From JAJYUU01 sp963822955 (GTDB taxonomy: Bacteria > Actinomycetota > Actinomycetes > Streptosporangiales > Streptosporangiaceae), in assembly GCA_963822955.1 (NCBI GenBank), contig CAWGJS010000001.1:372001-436000 (forward strand): a DNA stretch of 64,000 nt, written 5' to 3'. The notes below the pieces were generated by a model, which worked only from the letters and a program-made list of their open reading frames with translations, did no database searches and was not told the origin of the DNA. The number at the start of each line of letters is the position of its first letter. The first letter of the stretch is position 1. This document shows positions 8,788 to 17,550 of the stretch, in pieces. A program made the position numbers and the translations under genes.

Positions 8788-10050
8788 TTATGCCCCTGAC
8801 ATTGCGGCCGGTCCGCCGTCCGGGCGGCCTGGCTGGCCACGATCAACCAGGGTGGCCGGCCGCACGGCGTCTGGCCCGAACCGTCCGGTGATCTTGTCCA
8901 GGGCCGATTCAGCGTCCCGCCAGGAGGAGCCGCCCTCGCCGAGCGCGAGCTGAGTCGACGCGGCCGCGGCGTGGACCAGCCCGGTTGCCCGGACGCCGAC
9001 CAGGCGCAGCCTGGTCTGACCGCTCAGGCCCGATGACGCGTACAGCGCGCAGGCGGTGGCATAGATCCGCTGCGTCTCGCTGGTCGGCTCAGGCAGCGTC
9101 TTCGAGCGGGTGATGGTCGTGAAGTCCCCCTTCCGCAGCTTGATCACGATCGTTCTGGCCGCATACCCAGACGAGCGCAGCGCGGTGGCGGTCCGGCGCG
9201 ACAGTCTCAGCAGCTCACGCCGGACAACGGCCGGCTCGGTGACATCGACATCGAACGTCTCCTCCGCGCCGACGCTCTTCTCCCGCACCGATGCCTCGAC
9301 CCCGCGATCGTCCCGGCCCCAGGACAGCGCGTGCAAGTGCTCGGCTGCAGCCTTGCCGAGCTCGCGCTCGAGCGCGCTCACGGGCGTCCGGGCGATATCT
9401 CCGACAGTGCGAAGACCGAGCCTGGCCAGCGTCTGGCCGGTTCGCTCGCCGACCCCCCAGAGCGCCGAGATCGGCAGCGGGTGCAGGAACTCCAGCGCGC
9501 CGTCGGCCGGGATGACGAGCAGTCCGTCTGGCTTGCAGTGCACGGAGGCTAGCTTGGCCAGGAACTTGTTCGCGGCGATGCCGACCGAGCAGGTGATCTG
9601 CTGTTGCTCAGCGACCTGCCGCCGGATCAGCTCGCCGATCCTTGCGGGCGGGCCAAGCAGGCGCCTGGCCCCGGACACATCGAGGAACGCCTCGTCGAGC
9701 GATAGCGGCTGAACCAGCGGGGTAACCGCTGCGAAAATTGCCATGACTTCCTTCGACACCGCGCTGTACAGGCGGTGTCGCGGCGGGATCACGGTGGCCT
9801 GCGGGCAGAGCCGGCGCGCCCTGGACATCGGCATCGCCGACCGCACTCCGAATGAGCGCGCCTGGTACGTGGCCGACAGCACCACGCTGCGGCCGGACAG
9901 ACCGCCGACGATGACCGGACGCCCGGCGAGCTCGGGGCGATCCCGTATCTCGACACTCGCGTAAAAAGCGTCCATGTCGACATGCAGGATGTTGCTGCCG
10001 GTGTCGTCCCTTGCTGGTCCTGCCGTGGCGGACGGGACCCGACTGCCCAT
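8788..10050 (-). CDS. dinB: DNA polymerase IV (Y family)
   Basis: Error-prone translesion polymerase. The first catalytic motif is ILHVDMDAFYASVE (about 21-34) and the second is SLDEAFLDVSG (about 117-127), with acidic residues in place. The helix-hairpin-helix stretch and little-finger domain follow. A QLALG motif near the C-terminus may bind the sliding clamp. Length is 420 residues. The ATG at 10050 follows AGGTGAGGC. I saw no palindrome of the actinobacterial SOS-box type in the 84 bp upstream, so LexA control is not evident. Confidence 0.93.
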   Translation of the reverse strand: MGSRVPSATAGPARDDTGSNILHVDMDAFYASVEIRDRPELAGRPVIVGGLSGRSVVLSATYQARSFGVRSAMPMSRARRLCPQATVIPPRHRLYSAVSKEVMAIFAAVTPLVQPLSLDEAFLDVSGARRLLGPPARIGELIRRQVAEQQQITCSVGIAANKFLAKLASVHCKPDGLLVIPADGALEFLHPLPISALWGVGERTGQTLARLGLRTVGDIARTPVSALERELGKAAAEHLHALSWGRDDRGVEASVREKSVGAEETFDVDVTEPAVVRRELLRLSRRTATALRSSGYAARTIVIKLRKGDFTTITRSKTLPEPTSETQRIYATACALYASSGLSGQTRLRLVGVRATGLVHAAAASTQLALGEGGSSWRDAESALDKITGRFGPDAVRPATLVDRGQPGRPDGGPAAMSGA

Positions 10051-10105
10051 GCCTCACCTGCCAGCTACTGCCCCAGTCCCCTGCACCGACTGTAGCGGCC
10101 GCCGC

Positions 10106-10146
10106 TGACAAAACTCAGAGCGCCAGTGACAAGCTCAGAGCGCCAG
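10106..10146. repeat. tandem duplication of the 3' end of nusB, two units
   Basis: Two near-identical units of 21 and 20 bp (10106-10126 and 10127-10146). The right-hand unit contains the last codons and stop of nusB (Leu-Ala-Leu-stop on the minus strand), and the left-hand unit repeats them downstream of the gene. It looks like a local slippage duplication of the gene end. Confidence 0.65.
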
Positions 10147-10545
10147 CGTGGGCTTCAATTCCAGCAGCCGCGCCAGCAGGCCGTTGACGAACGAGGATGA
10201 GTCGTCCGTGGACAGCTCGCCGGCCAGCGTGACCGCTTCGCTGATGGCGACGGCGTCCGGCACGCCGTCGTTCCACATCATCTCCTGCACTCCTATCCGC
10301 AGGATGTTACGGTCGACAGCTGGCATCCGGTCGAGCGTCCAGCCATGGGCATGCGCGGCTAGCAGTTCGTCGATCTGCTTGGCGTGCTCGTGCACGCCGC
10401 GGACGAGGGCGGCCGCGTACTCCGCAACTGGCGGGTCGGCGGCGGCGGTCCGCTCGGCCAGCAGGTCCAGCACCGGCTCACCGCGAAGCTCGGCCTCATA
10501 CAGGATGTCAAGCGCCCGCTTGCGGGCCTTCGTGCGTGCTGCCAT
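10135..10545 (-). CDS. nusB: transcription antitermination protein NusB
   Basis: RNA-binding antitermination factor that works with NusE (S10) on boxA in rRNA operons. The 136 residues show the all-helical NusB pattern: TKARKRALDILYEAELR at the N-terminus, then WTLDRMPAVDRNILRIGVQE and the SEAVTLAGELSTDDSSSF segment near the C-terminus. It lies immediately downstream of efp in the conserved aro-pepP-efp-nusB arrangement, all on the minus strand. The gene end has been tandemly duplicated. Confidence 0.94.
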   Translation of the reverse strand: MAARTKARKRALDILYEAELRGEPVLDLLAERTAAADPPVAEYAAALVRGVHEHAKQIDELLAAHAHGWTLDRMPAVDRNILRIGVQEMMWNDGVPDAVAISEAVTLAGELSTDDSSSFVNGLLARLLELKPTLAL

Positions 10546-10595
10546 GGCTGTGCTCGTTCGTAACAGTGTTCGTGTTCAGGCCGACGGCCGGAAAC

Positions 10596-11153
10596 TCAGG
10601 CCCGGCCTAGGTAATCCCCGGAGCGCGTGTCGACCCGGATCCTCTCGCCGGTGGTAATGAACAGCGGCACCTGGATCTGGGCTCCGGTCTCCAGAGTGGC
10701 GGGCTTCGTCCCGCCGGTCGACCGGTCGCCCTGCAGGCCTGGGTCGGTGTGCTGGACCGTCAGCTCGACCGCGGCGGGCAGTTCCACGTACAGCGGTGTG
10801 CCGTCGTTGAAGGCAATCGTGGCGGTCTGCTCTTCCAGCAGGTAGTTGGCTGCGTCACCGACGACAGCGGCGGGAATGTGCGGCTGGTCGTAGTCGGTGG
10901 TGTCCATGAAGACGAAGTCATCGCCCTCGCGGTAGAGGTACTGCATCTCCCGCTTGTCGACGTTGGCGACCTCGACCCGCACGCCCGCGTTGAACGTCCT
11001 GTCGACGACCTTGCCGGACAGCACGTTCTTCAGCTTGGTGCGCACGAAGGCGCCGCCCTTGCCGGGCTTGACGTGCTGGAAGTCCACCACGCTCCAGAGC
11101 GCGCCGTCGATGCTCAGCGTCATGCCGTTCTTCAGGTCATTGGTGGTGGCCAC
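10596..11153 (-). CDS. efp: elongation factor P
   Basis: Translation factor that relieves ribosome stalling at polyproline stretches. The 185-residue product starts VATTNDLKNGMTLSIDG. It carries the conserved domain I loop HVKPGKGGAFVR, whose Lys tip contacts the P-site tRNA, followed by the two OB-like domains. The frame extends to 11252, but the GTG at 11153 gives the family N-terminus and has AGGAGA about 10 nt upstream. It sits between pepP and nusB, presumably co-transcribed. No modification enzyme for the loop lysine is visible in the window. Confidence 0.95.
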   Translation of the reverse strand: MATTNDLKNGMTLSIDGALWSVVDFQHVKPGKGGAFVRTKLKNVLSGKVVDRTFNAGVRVEVANVDKREMQYLYREGDDFVFMDTTDYDQPHIPAAVVGDAANYLLEEQTATIAFNDGTPLYVELPAAVELTVQHTDPGLQGDRSTGGTKPATLETGAQIQVPLFITTGERIRVDTRSGDYLGRA

Positions 11154-11193
11154 GTCAGTGTGTCTCCTGCATGCGTCCGGAACTGGGTGCCGG

Positions 11194-12294
11194 TCAGAGC
11201 ACCAGCAGTTCCTTGGTGGTCGTGGTGAGTACTTCCGCCGGACCCGCCGCACCCCCGCTGGTGTCAGCGCGAACGACGAGGGTGTCCTCGATCCTGACGC
11301 CGCCCTTGCCGGGCAGGTAGATCCCGGGCTCGATCGTGACGGGGACCCGTTCCGCCAGTCTACCTGTCCGGCCCGGTCCCATCAGCGGCGCTTCGTGCAC
11401 CTCCAGCCCAACTCCGTGTCCTAGCCCATGACCGAAATGACCGCCATAGCCGGCGGCAGTGATCAGGTCCCTGGCGGTCGCGTCCACCGCGGAGATGTCG
11501 GCGCCCGGCACGGCGGCTCCGACTCCGGCCAGTTGCGCAGCAGCCACCAGGTCGTAGATCTCCCGCTGCCAGGCGGCTGGCTCGCCGAGCGCGACAGTCC
11601 TGGTCATGTCCGCGTTGTAGCCCCCGAAGCACGCACCGCAGTCGATGGTGATCAGGTCGCCGCGAGCGAAGGCCCGGCCTGCCGGCGTGTGGTGCGGGAT
11701 CGCGCCATTCGGGCCGCTGGCCACGATGGTCTCGAACGCCAGGCCGTCTGCGCCAAGGTCGATCATCGCTCGCTCCAGCAGGACGGCGAAGCTGCGCTCG
11801 GTCCGGCCGGGCTCGATCTGGCCCAGCACAGCAGCAAAGGCCTCAGCGGTGATCGCGCAGGCCCTGGCCAGCAGCTCAATCTCGCTGTCGTCCTTGATCA
11901 TCCGGAGTTCCTCGATGACGTGGCCGAGCGGCACGAGCCCCGGGCCGTTCTCGAGCTCGGCAAGCTCCGTATAGCGCTCGACGGTCATCTGCTGTGCCTC
12001 GAATGCCAGCGTGCCGTAGCCCCGCTCGGTCGCCAGCATCGCCAGGGCCGGCTCAAGCTGCCGCTCCGTCGCCACTTCGATGTCAGAACAGTCGCGCTCG
12101 GCCGCCTCGGCGTAGCGCGAGTCGGTCGCGAGGACGCCGGCTCCGGCGGCCGGGAGCAGGATCGCGGCGTTGGAGCTGACGAGACCGGTCAGGTAGCGGA
12201 CATTGGGTCCGCTGGTAATCAGCGCGGCGTCGGCGCCCGCCTCGGCGATCTTCTGCTGGGCGCGGGAGCGGCGGGCTGCGTGGATTTCGGCCAT
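11194..12294 (-). CDS. pepP: Xaa-Pro aminopeptidase (M24B metallopeptidase)
   Basis: Dinuclear metal peptidase that removes N-terminal residues before proline. Metal ligands are recognisable in the pita-bread fold: Asp in TIDCGACFGGYNADMTRTV, His in GHGLGHGVGLEVHEAP, Glu in VTIEPGIYLPGKGGVRIED. The N-terminal creatinase-like domain covers about residues 1-130. Length is 366 residues. It precedes efp and nusB as in many actinomycetes. It could equally be called a prolidase (pepQ); the sequence alone does not separate the two activities. Confidence 0.88.
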   Translation of the reverse strand: MAEIHAARRSRAQQKIAEAGADAALITSGPNVRYLTGLVSSNAAILLPAAGAGVLATDSRYAEAAERDCSDIEVATERQLEPALAMLATERGYGTLAFEAQQMTVERYTELAELENGPGLVPLGHVIEELRMIKDDSEIELLARACAITAEAFAAVLGQIEPGRTERSFAVLLERAMIDLGADGLAFETIVASGPNGAIPHHTPAGRAFARGDLITIDCGACFGGYNADMTRTVALGEPAAWQREIYDLVAAAQLAGVGAAVPGADISAVDATARDLITAAGYGGHFGHGLGHGVGLEVHEAPLMGPGRTGRLAERVPVTIEPGIYLPGKGGVRIEDTLVVRADTSGGAAGPAEVLTTTTKELLVL

Positions 12295-12307
12295 GCCCTG
12301 ACTCTAG

Positions 12308-12352
12308 TGATCACAGTGCGAATGATCACAGTGCCAGTAACCACAATGCTGG
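12308..12352. repeat. 15-bp tandem repeat upstream of pepP, three units
   Basis: Units at 12308-12322 and 12323-12337 share 12 consecutive bases (TGATCACAGTGC); 12338-12352 is degenerate. The array fills the intergenic space between the ndh stop and the pepP start. The TGATCA core is palindromic, so a regulatory site is possible, but similar short duplications near gene ends elsewhere in the window suggest slippage. Confidence 0.6.
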
Positions 12353-12364
12353 TAGTAACGGGCG

Positions 12365-13633
12365 CTAGTCCGCGCTGGGCACGTCGTCGCCCAGCACGAT
12401 GCCGCCGCCCCGGCTCCAGGTCAGGTAGCGCCAGGACAGGTTCACGAGCGTGACCACCCGGTTCCGGCCGCCGAGCAGGTAGATCAGGTGCAGGCCGAGC
12501 CAGGCGAGCCAGGCGATCGTGCCCCGCAGGTGCAGCCCGCCGCGCAGCTGCACCACCGCCGAGCGGCGGCCGATCGTCGCCATGGTGCCCTTGTCGTGAT
12601 ACCTGAACGGCGTCGTCGGCTGGCCCGCCATCAGCCGGACGACCTGCTCCGCCGCGTGCCGGCCCTGCTGGATCGCGGGCTGGGCGAGCTGCGCGACCGG
12701 CGACTGGTTGTTGATGGACACGTCGCCGGTTGCAAAAACCCGATCCTGCCCGGTAACCCGGAGGTCGGCGCCGACCTCGATCCGGCCGCCCTTTCCGTGT
12801 GGCAGGCCGGACGTCCATCCGGTGCTCGGCGCGGAGACCCCCGCCGCCCACACCGTGATGTCGCTGCGGTGCTCACTGCCATCGCCCAGCAGCACCGATC
12901 CAGGCCTGACTTCCTTGATCGCGGTGCTCAGCAACACCTCGACGCCTCGGTTGACAAGTTGCTGGCGGGTGTAGGAGCGAAGCGTGTCCGCGTACGGCGC
13001 GAGCAGCGCCGGGCCCATCTCCACCAGCCGCACCTTGAACATAGACCGGTCGATCTCAGGGAAGATCGCCGGCAGTGCCACGTTTCGCAGCTCGGCCAGC
13101 GTCCCGGCAAGCTCGACTCCGGTCGCGCCGCCGCCGACAATCGTCACGGCGAGCTGCGGGTCGGACAGGCCCTCGTTCCGGCGCTCCAGCGCCGTCAGCA
13201 GCTCATTCCGCAGCGCGATCGCATCACGCCTGGTGTACAGGCTCATGCTGTGCTCGGCCGCGCCCGGCACGCCGTAAAAGGCCGCGGTGACCCCGGTCGC
13301 GATGATCAGGTAGTCGTAGCTCAGCTCCTCGCCGGTCCTCAGCGTCGCGACGCACCGCTCTAGGTCGAGGCCGACCATCTCGCCATTGCGGAACCGGGCA
13401 CCGCGTCTGCCTGTCGCCGACCACAGCGGGTAAGCGACGTCGGCTGAGGTGAGCCCGGCCGTCGCTACCTCATACAGCAGCGGCTGGAAGGTGCTGTAGA
13501 CGTTCCGGTCCAGCAACGTGACAGCCGCGCGCGACCTGGCCAGTACCTGCAGCGCCGACATTCCGGCAAAACCGCCGCCGACAACCAGCACGGCAGGGCC
13601 GTCCGGGTGCTTCCGCCGCCGGTTATGTACCAT
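12365..13633 (-). CDS. ndh: type II NADH dehydrogenase / FAD-dependent pyridine nucleotide-disulfide oxidoreductase
   Basis: Non-proton-pumping respiratory NADH:quinone oxidoreductase. The first Rossmann motif is VLVVGGGFAGMSALQVLA and the second, NADH-binding motif is VTIVGGGATGVELAGTLAEL. The FAD segment FATGDVSINNQSPVAQLAQP and the amphipathic membrane-anchoring C-terminus (LAWLGLHLIYLLGG) match NDH-2. The frame is open to an ATG at 13666, but the ATG at 13633 has GGAG upstream and is preferred, though not decisively. It follows an F420-type oxidoreductase on the same strand. Confidence 0.88.
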   Translation of the reverse strand: MVHNRRRKHPDGPAVLVVGGGFAGMSALQVLARSRAAVTLLDRNVYSTFQPLLYEVATAGLTSADVAYPLWSATGRRGARFRNGEMVGLDLERCVATLRTGEELSYDYLIIATGVTAAFYGVPGAAEHSMSLYTRRDAIALRNELLTALERRNEGLSDPQLAVTIVGGGATGVELAGTLAELRNVALPAIFPEIDRSMFKVRLVEMGPALLAPYADTLRSYTRQQLVNRGVEVLLSTAIKEVRPGSVLLGDGSEHRSDITVWAAGVSAPSTGWTSGLPHGKGGRIEVGADLRVTGQDRVFATGDVSINNQSPVAQLAQPAIQQGRHAAEQVVRLMAGQPTTPFRYHDKGTMATIGRRSAVVQLRGGLHLRGTIAWLAWLGLHLIYLLGGRNRVVTLVNLSWRYLTWSRGGGIVLGDDVPSAD

Positions 13634-13677
13634 CACGCTCCGCTCTGCTTCGGGCACCTGTGGCATTGCCCGGGGCA

Positions 13678-13728
13678 GCGCCGTCGAAACAGCAGCGCCG
13701 TCGGGACAGCCGCACCGTCGAGACAGCC
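13678..13728. repeat. 17-bp tandem repeat between two oxidoreductase genes, three units
   Basis: Units at 13678-13694, 13695-13711 and 13712-13728, each of the form GCRCCGTCGRRACAGCM. The array lies just downstream of the luciferase-like oxidoreductase stop and upstream of ndh, in non-coding sequence if ndh starts at 13633. Confidence 0.65.
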
Positions 13729-13737
13729 GTGCGGCAG

Positions 13738-14778
13738 CTAGCCAGCCATCTCCCTGATCTGCTCGACCAGCGCTAGCCGCTCCGCATGCGATCCGGCCAT
13801 TGGGGCCACGTTCAGGGTGGTAACGCCGGATTCCCGCATCGCCGCGACCCGCTCGGCTACGAACGACTTCGGCCCGATCAGGGAAACGTGCTCCAGCAGC
13901 TCGGCCGGGATAAGCCCGGCGGCCTCGTCCTTGCGCCCCGCGAGGTAAGCGTCCTGGATCGCAGCCGCTTCCTTGCCGTAGCCGTAACGCACGGCCAGGT
14001 TGTTGTAGAAATTACGGCCGCGGGCGCCCATGCCGCCGATGTACAGCGCCTGAACCGGCCGGATGAGGTCGATGAGTCCCTTGACGTCGTCGCCGATGGC
14101 CAGCGCGGTCTGCGCGAACACGTCCAGCGGCGGCAGCGACGGATCGCGTTTGGCCAGGCCGGCCTCAAGCGACGCGCCCCACACCTGCCCGGCCTTCTCC
14201 GGGTAGTAGAAGATCGGCTCCCACCCCTCGGCCAGCTCGGCGGCCAGCTCCACGTTCTTGGGACCAAGCGCAGCCAGGATGATCGGGATGCGCTCGCGGA
14301 CCGGGTGGTTGATCAGCTTCAGCGCCTTGCCGAGGCCAGTGCCCTGGCCTTCCGGCAGCGGGATCTGGTAATACGTGCCGTCGTACTGCAGCCGCTCCCG
14401 CCGCCAGACCGCGCGGCAGATCTCGATGGTCTCGCGCGTCCTGCCCAGCGGCGCGTCATAGGGCACGCCGTGCCAGCCCTCGATCACCTGCGGGCCGGAG
14501 GCGCCGATCCCGAGCGAGAACCGGCCGCCGGACACGTAGTCGATGCCCGCCGCGGTCATCGCCGTCAGCGTCGGCGTTCGTGAGTACAGCTGCATGATGC
14601 CGGAGGCGAGCTCTAGCCGCTCGGTGACCGCAGCCAGGAACCCGAGCTGGCTGACTGCGTCGTAGCTGTACGCCTCGGGCACGAAGACGATATCCAGCCC
14701 GGCCTTCTCGAAATCGGCCAGCTCGGCAGCTGTCTCCCTGAAGCCGCCCGCGTAGTTCAGAGCCATCCCGATGCGCAT
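13738..14778 (-). CDS. LLM-class F420-dependent oxidoreductase
   Basis: Luciferase-like TIM-barrel oxidoreductase, probably using coenzyme F420. It opens MRIGMALNYAGGFRETAAEL and has typical segments such as GGRFSLGIGASGPQVIEGWH and IPIILAALGPKNVELAAELA. Length is 346 residues. The frame is open to 15321, but the ATG at 14778 has GGGAG about 8 nt upstream and the preceding translation is low-complexity, so the shorter form is chosen. The substrate cannot be read from sequence. It precedes ndh on the same strand after a 17-bp repeat array. Confidence 0.88.
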   Translation of the reverse strand: MRIGMALNYAGGFRETAAELADFEKAGLDIVFVPEAYSYDAVSQLGFLAAVTERLELASGIMQLYSRTPTLTAMTAAGIDYVSGGRFSLGIGASGPQVIEGWHGVPYDAPLGRTRETIEICRAVWRRERLQYDGTYYQIPLPEGQGTGLGKALKLINHPVRERIPIILAALGPKNVELAAELAEGWEPIFYYPEKAGQVWGASLEAGLAKRDPSLPPLDVFAQTALAIGDDVKGLIDLIRPVQALYIGGMGARGRNFYNNLAVRYGYGKEAAAIQDAYLAGRKDEAAGLIPAELLEHVSLIGPKSFVAERVAAMRESGVTTLNVAPMAGSHAERLALVEQIREMAG

Positions 14779-15021
14779 GCAGCTGCTCCCTTTCCCGGCC
14801 CGGCGGTCGCGGGTCGGCGACCCGGCATCAGCCCAGACGGCTAGTTTCTCGGTTCGGATGAATCGTAACTGCCGGTTGTCGCAGCGGGCCAGATGCCAGA
14901 CCCGCGGCAGCCGGAGTCGCGGCAGCCGCAACCCGGAGGGAACCGGGCCGTCGGGAATGGCGTCGAAATGGCGATGGCACGCCGCCACAGGCGGCCTGCG
15001 CAGACCCTGAGGGAGCGGGAC

Positions 15022-15987
15022 ATGCTGACGGAGCAGGACATGGACAGATCCGAGACGACTGGGCCTGCGAAGTACCCGCGGCTGAAGCTGGCCGCCACTC
15101 TCGCGGCCTGTACCGCAATGATCGCTGCGGCGGGTGCCACAACCGCGGTACCCGCCGTGGCTGGCCCCTTCGCGGCCAGCACCGCCGCTGCCGCCATCAG
15201 CGCACCGCGCGCGACGGCCACCACCGGTCAGGACTCGCGGAGCGGGGCGAAGGCGTACGCCCGGCACCTGCTCGCCCGGCTCCGCCTGCCCGCCGGCTCG
15301 CGCCGGATGCACTTCAAGCACATCGCCGGCCTCTCACCGTCACTCGCGGCCATCCTGACCGACGTTGTCGACCGGCGGGCCCTGTACCGCGTCCACGAGG
15401 CGATGACCGGCCTGAGCAGGTATCTGCAGGCGCACGCGCCGGCCGGGATGACCGTGAGCAGCTGGGGGTGGATCGGCTACCGGGGGAAGATCACGGCCAG
15501 GACGGTGACCTTCAGCCCGCGGCACCTGCCGGCCGGGATCTACTCAGCCATGCTGGTGACGACGTTCAAGCCGGCCAAGGGCGGCGCGTCGCTGCTGCGC
15601 GCCGATGCGCAGGTGGCCTGGTTCCCGCCGCGCGGCGGCGCCGTCCGCATCCACGCCGCGGACTACAAGTCCGTCACGGTCACCCGCTATCGCTCCGGCG
15701 GCCGGGACCGGCGGCGGAGGACCGTGAGCGGAGCACGCCAGGTGCGGAAGCTGGTCGCCATGTACAACCGGCTGCACGGCGCCCCAGACGTGGTGACTGG
15801 CTGCCCGGTGATCGATCCGAGCACCACTGAATACCGGCTCACTTTCCACCCCGCGCACGGCGCACGCACAGTCGTGCTGTCACCGACGAACTGCCTCTTC
15901 GTCGGCGTGACGATCGGCGGCCAGCCGGAGCCGGACCTGTACCCGGCGGGCGCGGTGATCGCCGCCGCCAGCCGCGTCCTGCGGTAG
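15022..15987 (+). CDS. secreted protein of unknown function
   Basis: Not recognised. The product has a short basic region, a hydrophobic Ala-rich segment (about residues 23-48) consistent with a signal peptide, and an extracellular portion of about 270 residues rich in basic residues, with two Cys near the C-terminus (TGCPVIDP and PTNCLF) that could pair. The ATG at 15022 follows GAGGGAG by 6 nt; ATGs at 15040 and upstream at 14893 are less likely alternatives. It converges on aroQ with 4 bp between the stops. Secretion is inferred and no enzyme motif is seen. Confidence 0.6.
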   Translation: MLTEQDMDRSETTGPAKYPRLKLAATLAACTAMIAAAGATTAVPAVAGPFAASTAAAAISAPRATATTGQDSRSGAKAYARHLLARLRLPAGSRRMHFKHIAGLSPSLAAILTDVVDRRALYRVHEAMTGLSRYLQAHAPAGMTVSSWGWIGYRGKITARTVTFSPRHLPAGIYSAMLVTTFKPAKGGASLLRADAQVAWFPPRGGAVRIHAADYKSVTVTRYRSGGRDRRRRTVSGARQVRKLVAMYNRLHGAPDVVTGCPVIDPSTTEYRLTFHPAHGARTVVLSPTNCLFVGVTIGGQPEPDLYPAGAVIAAASRVLR

Positions 15988-15991
15988 CCGC

Positions 15992-16447
15992 TCAGCCGGC
16001 TGCGGCCAGCAGCTTCGCCACCGCGCGCAGCGCGAGCTCGTACGACTGCTGGCCGAGCCCGGCGATGGTGCCAGTCGCGACAGCCGATACGACCGAGGTA
16101 TGCCGGAAGGACTCGCGGGCGGCCGGGTTCGACAGGTGCACCTCGATCAGCGGAGTCGTCAGCATGGCGAGGGCATCCCGCAGCGCGTACGAGTAGTGCG
16201 TGAACGCAGCCGGGTTGATCACCACGGGCAGCCGGCGCTCGAACGCCTCGTGCACCCAGCCGATGAGCTCAGCCTCATCATCGGTCTGCCGGAAGTCGAC
16301 CGCGAGCCCCAGCTCAGCGCCGAGGTCGCGGCACGCGCCCGCGATGTCGGCCAGCGTCGCTGATCCGTAGACCTCCGGCTCGCGGGCGCCGAGCATCCCG
16401 AGATTCGGGCCGTTCAGCATCAGGACAGTCGTCATCTCTGTCGTCAT
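15992..16447 (-). CDS. aroQ: type II 3-dehydroquinate dehydratase
   Basis: Third step of the shikimate pathway, dehydroquinate to dehydroshikimate by trans elimination. The 151-residue length and motifs match the dodecameric type II enzyme: LNGPNLGMLGAREPEVYG (lid with catalytic Arg and Tyr), VINPAAFTHYSYALRDAL and EVHLSNPAARESFRHTS. It is read just downstream of aroB with a 29-bp gap, so the operon order is aroC-aroK-aroB-aroQ. A second in-frame ATG 12 nt downstream is an alternative start. Confidence 0.95.
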   Translation of the reverse strand: MTTEMTTVLMLNGPNLGMLGAREPEVYGSATLADIAGACRDLGAELGLAVDFRQTDDEAELIGWVHEAFERRLPVVINPAAFTHYSYALRDALAMLTTPLIEVHLSNPAARESFRHTSVVSAVATGTIAGLGQQSYELALRAVAKLLAAAG

Positions 16448-16476
16448 CGGCGCCTCGTGACGGGATCACGCATCGC

Positions 16477-17550
16477 TCAGGACACCTCCGCGTAGGCCAG
16501 CTCGAGCAGTTCTTCCGGCGGGTCGGCCATGATGCCCGGTCTCGCCAGGCCGTCCAGCACGACCAGCCGCAGCCTGGCCGCTCTCGTCTTCTTGTCGACC
16601 GCCATCGCCGCGCGCAGCGCGGGCCAGGCATCAGGCCGGTACCTGACTGGCAGGCCGACGGCCGTCAGCACGCTGCGGTGCCGCTGCGCCGTCGGGGCGT
16701 CCAGCCGCCCGGCCAGCCGGCTCACGGCGGCGGCGAAGCACATTCCGATCGCGACCGCGTCACCGTGCCGCAGGCTGAAGTTCTCGACCCGCTCGATCGC
16801 ATGACCCAGTGTGTGCCCGTAGTTGAGCGTCTCCCGCAGGCCGGCCTCGCGCAGGTCGGCGGAGACCACCGCAGCTTTCATCGCGATCGCCCGCTCGATC
16901 AGCTCGCGCTCGTGCGGGCCGCCCGGCCGCGTGGCAGCTACCGGGTCTGACTCGATCAGGTCCAGGATGACCGGGTCGGCGATGAACCCCGCCTTGATCA
17001 CCTCGGCCAGTCCGCTGACGTACTCAGCGGCCGGCAGGCTGGCCAGCACCGAGGTGTCAGCAAGTACGCCGGCCTGCGGGTAGAACGCACCCACGAGGTT
17101 CTTGCCCTCTGCCGTGTTGATCGCCGTCTTGCCGCCGATCGCCGCGTCGGTCATGCCAAGCAGCGTGGTTGGCACCAGCACCACGCGGACGCCCCGGAGC
17201 CAGGTGGCCGCGACAAACCCGGCCAGGTCGGTGACCGCTCCCCCGCCGACACCCACGATCGCGTCCGTCCGGCCGATCCCGGCCGCCGCCAGCTGCGACC
17301 ACAGTCCGGCCGCGACGCTGATTTCCTTGGCCGCCTCGCCGTCCGGCACCGGCTCGGGCGAGACGGCGTATCCGGCGCTGGCCAGGGACTGGCAGACAGG
17401 CACTGCGACCTTGCTGAGCGCGGCCGAGTGGATCACCACCACGTTCCTGGCTTGAGAGCCAACGAGCGACGGCAACTCGGCCAGTGCATCTTTCCCCACG
17501 ACAACCTCGTAAGGTTGCTCCCCGCCGACAGCGATCCGGGTCGCGGTCAC
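16477..17550 (-). CDS. aroB: 3-dehydroquinate synthase
   Basis: NAD- and metal-dependent cyclisation of DAHP to 3-dehydroquinate. Hallmarks: VGVGGGAVTDLAGFVAATW (NAD loop), VPTTLLGMTDAAIGGKTAIN, GKNLVGAF, and metal-ligand segments including ETLNYGHTLGHAIE. Length is 357 residues. It overlaps aroK by 4 bp (17547-17550), indicating translational coupling, and is followed by aroQ. Confidence 0.96.
   Translation of the reverse strand: MTATRIAVGGEQPYEVVVGKDALAELPSLVGSQARNVVVIHSAALSKVAVPVCQSLASAGYAVSPEPVPDGEAAKEISVAAGLWSQLAAAGIGRTDAIVGVGGGAVTDLAGFVAATWLRGVRVVLVPTTLLGMTDAAIGGKTAINTAEGKNLVGAFYPQAGVLADTSVLASLPAAEYVSGLAEVIKAGFIADPVILDLIESDPVAATRPGGPHERELIERAIAMKAAVVSADLREAGLRETLNYGHTLGHAIERVENFSLRHGDAVAIGMCFAAAVSRLAGRLDAPTAQRHRSVLTAVGLPVRYRPDAWPALRAAMAVDKKTRAARLRLVVLDGLARPGIMADPPEELLELAYAEVS

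Noticed and set aside
10051..10105. LexA/SOS box upstream of dinB
   Set aside because: No palindrome of the actinobacterial TCGAAC-N4-GTTCGA type was found.
12308..13728. Short repeat arrays as CRISPR or iterons
   Set aside because: Units are 15-17 bp, directly adjacent without unique spacers, and there are no cas or replication genes.
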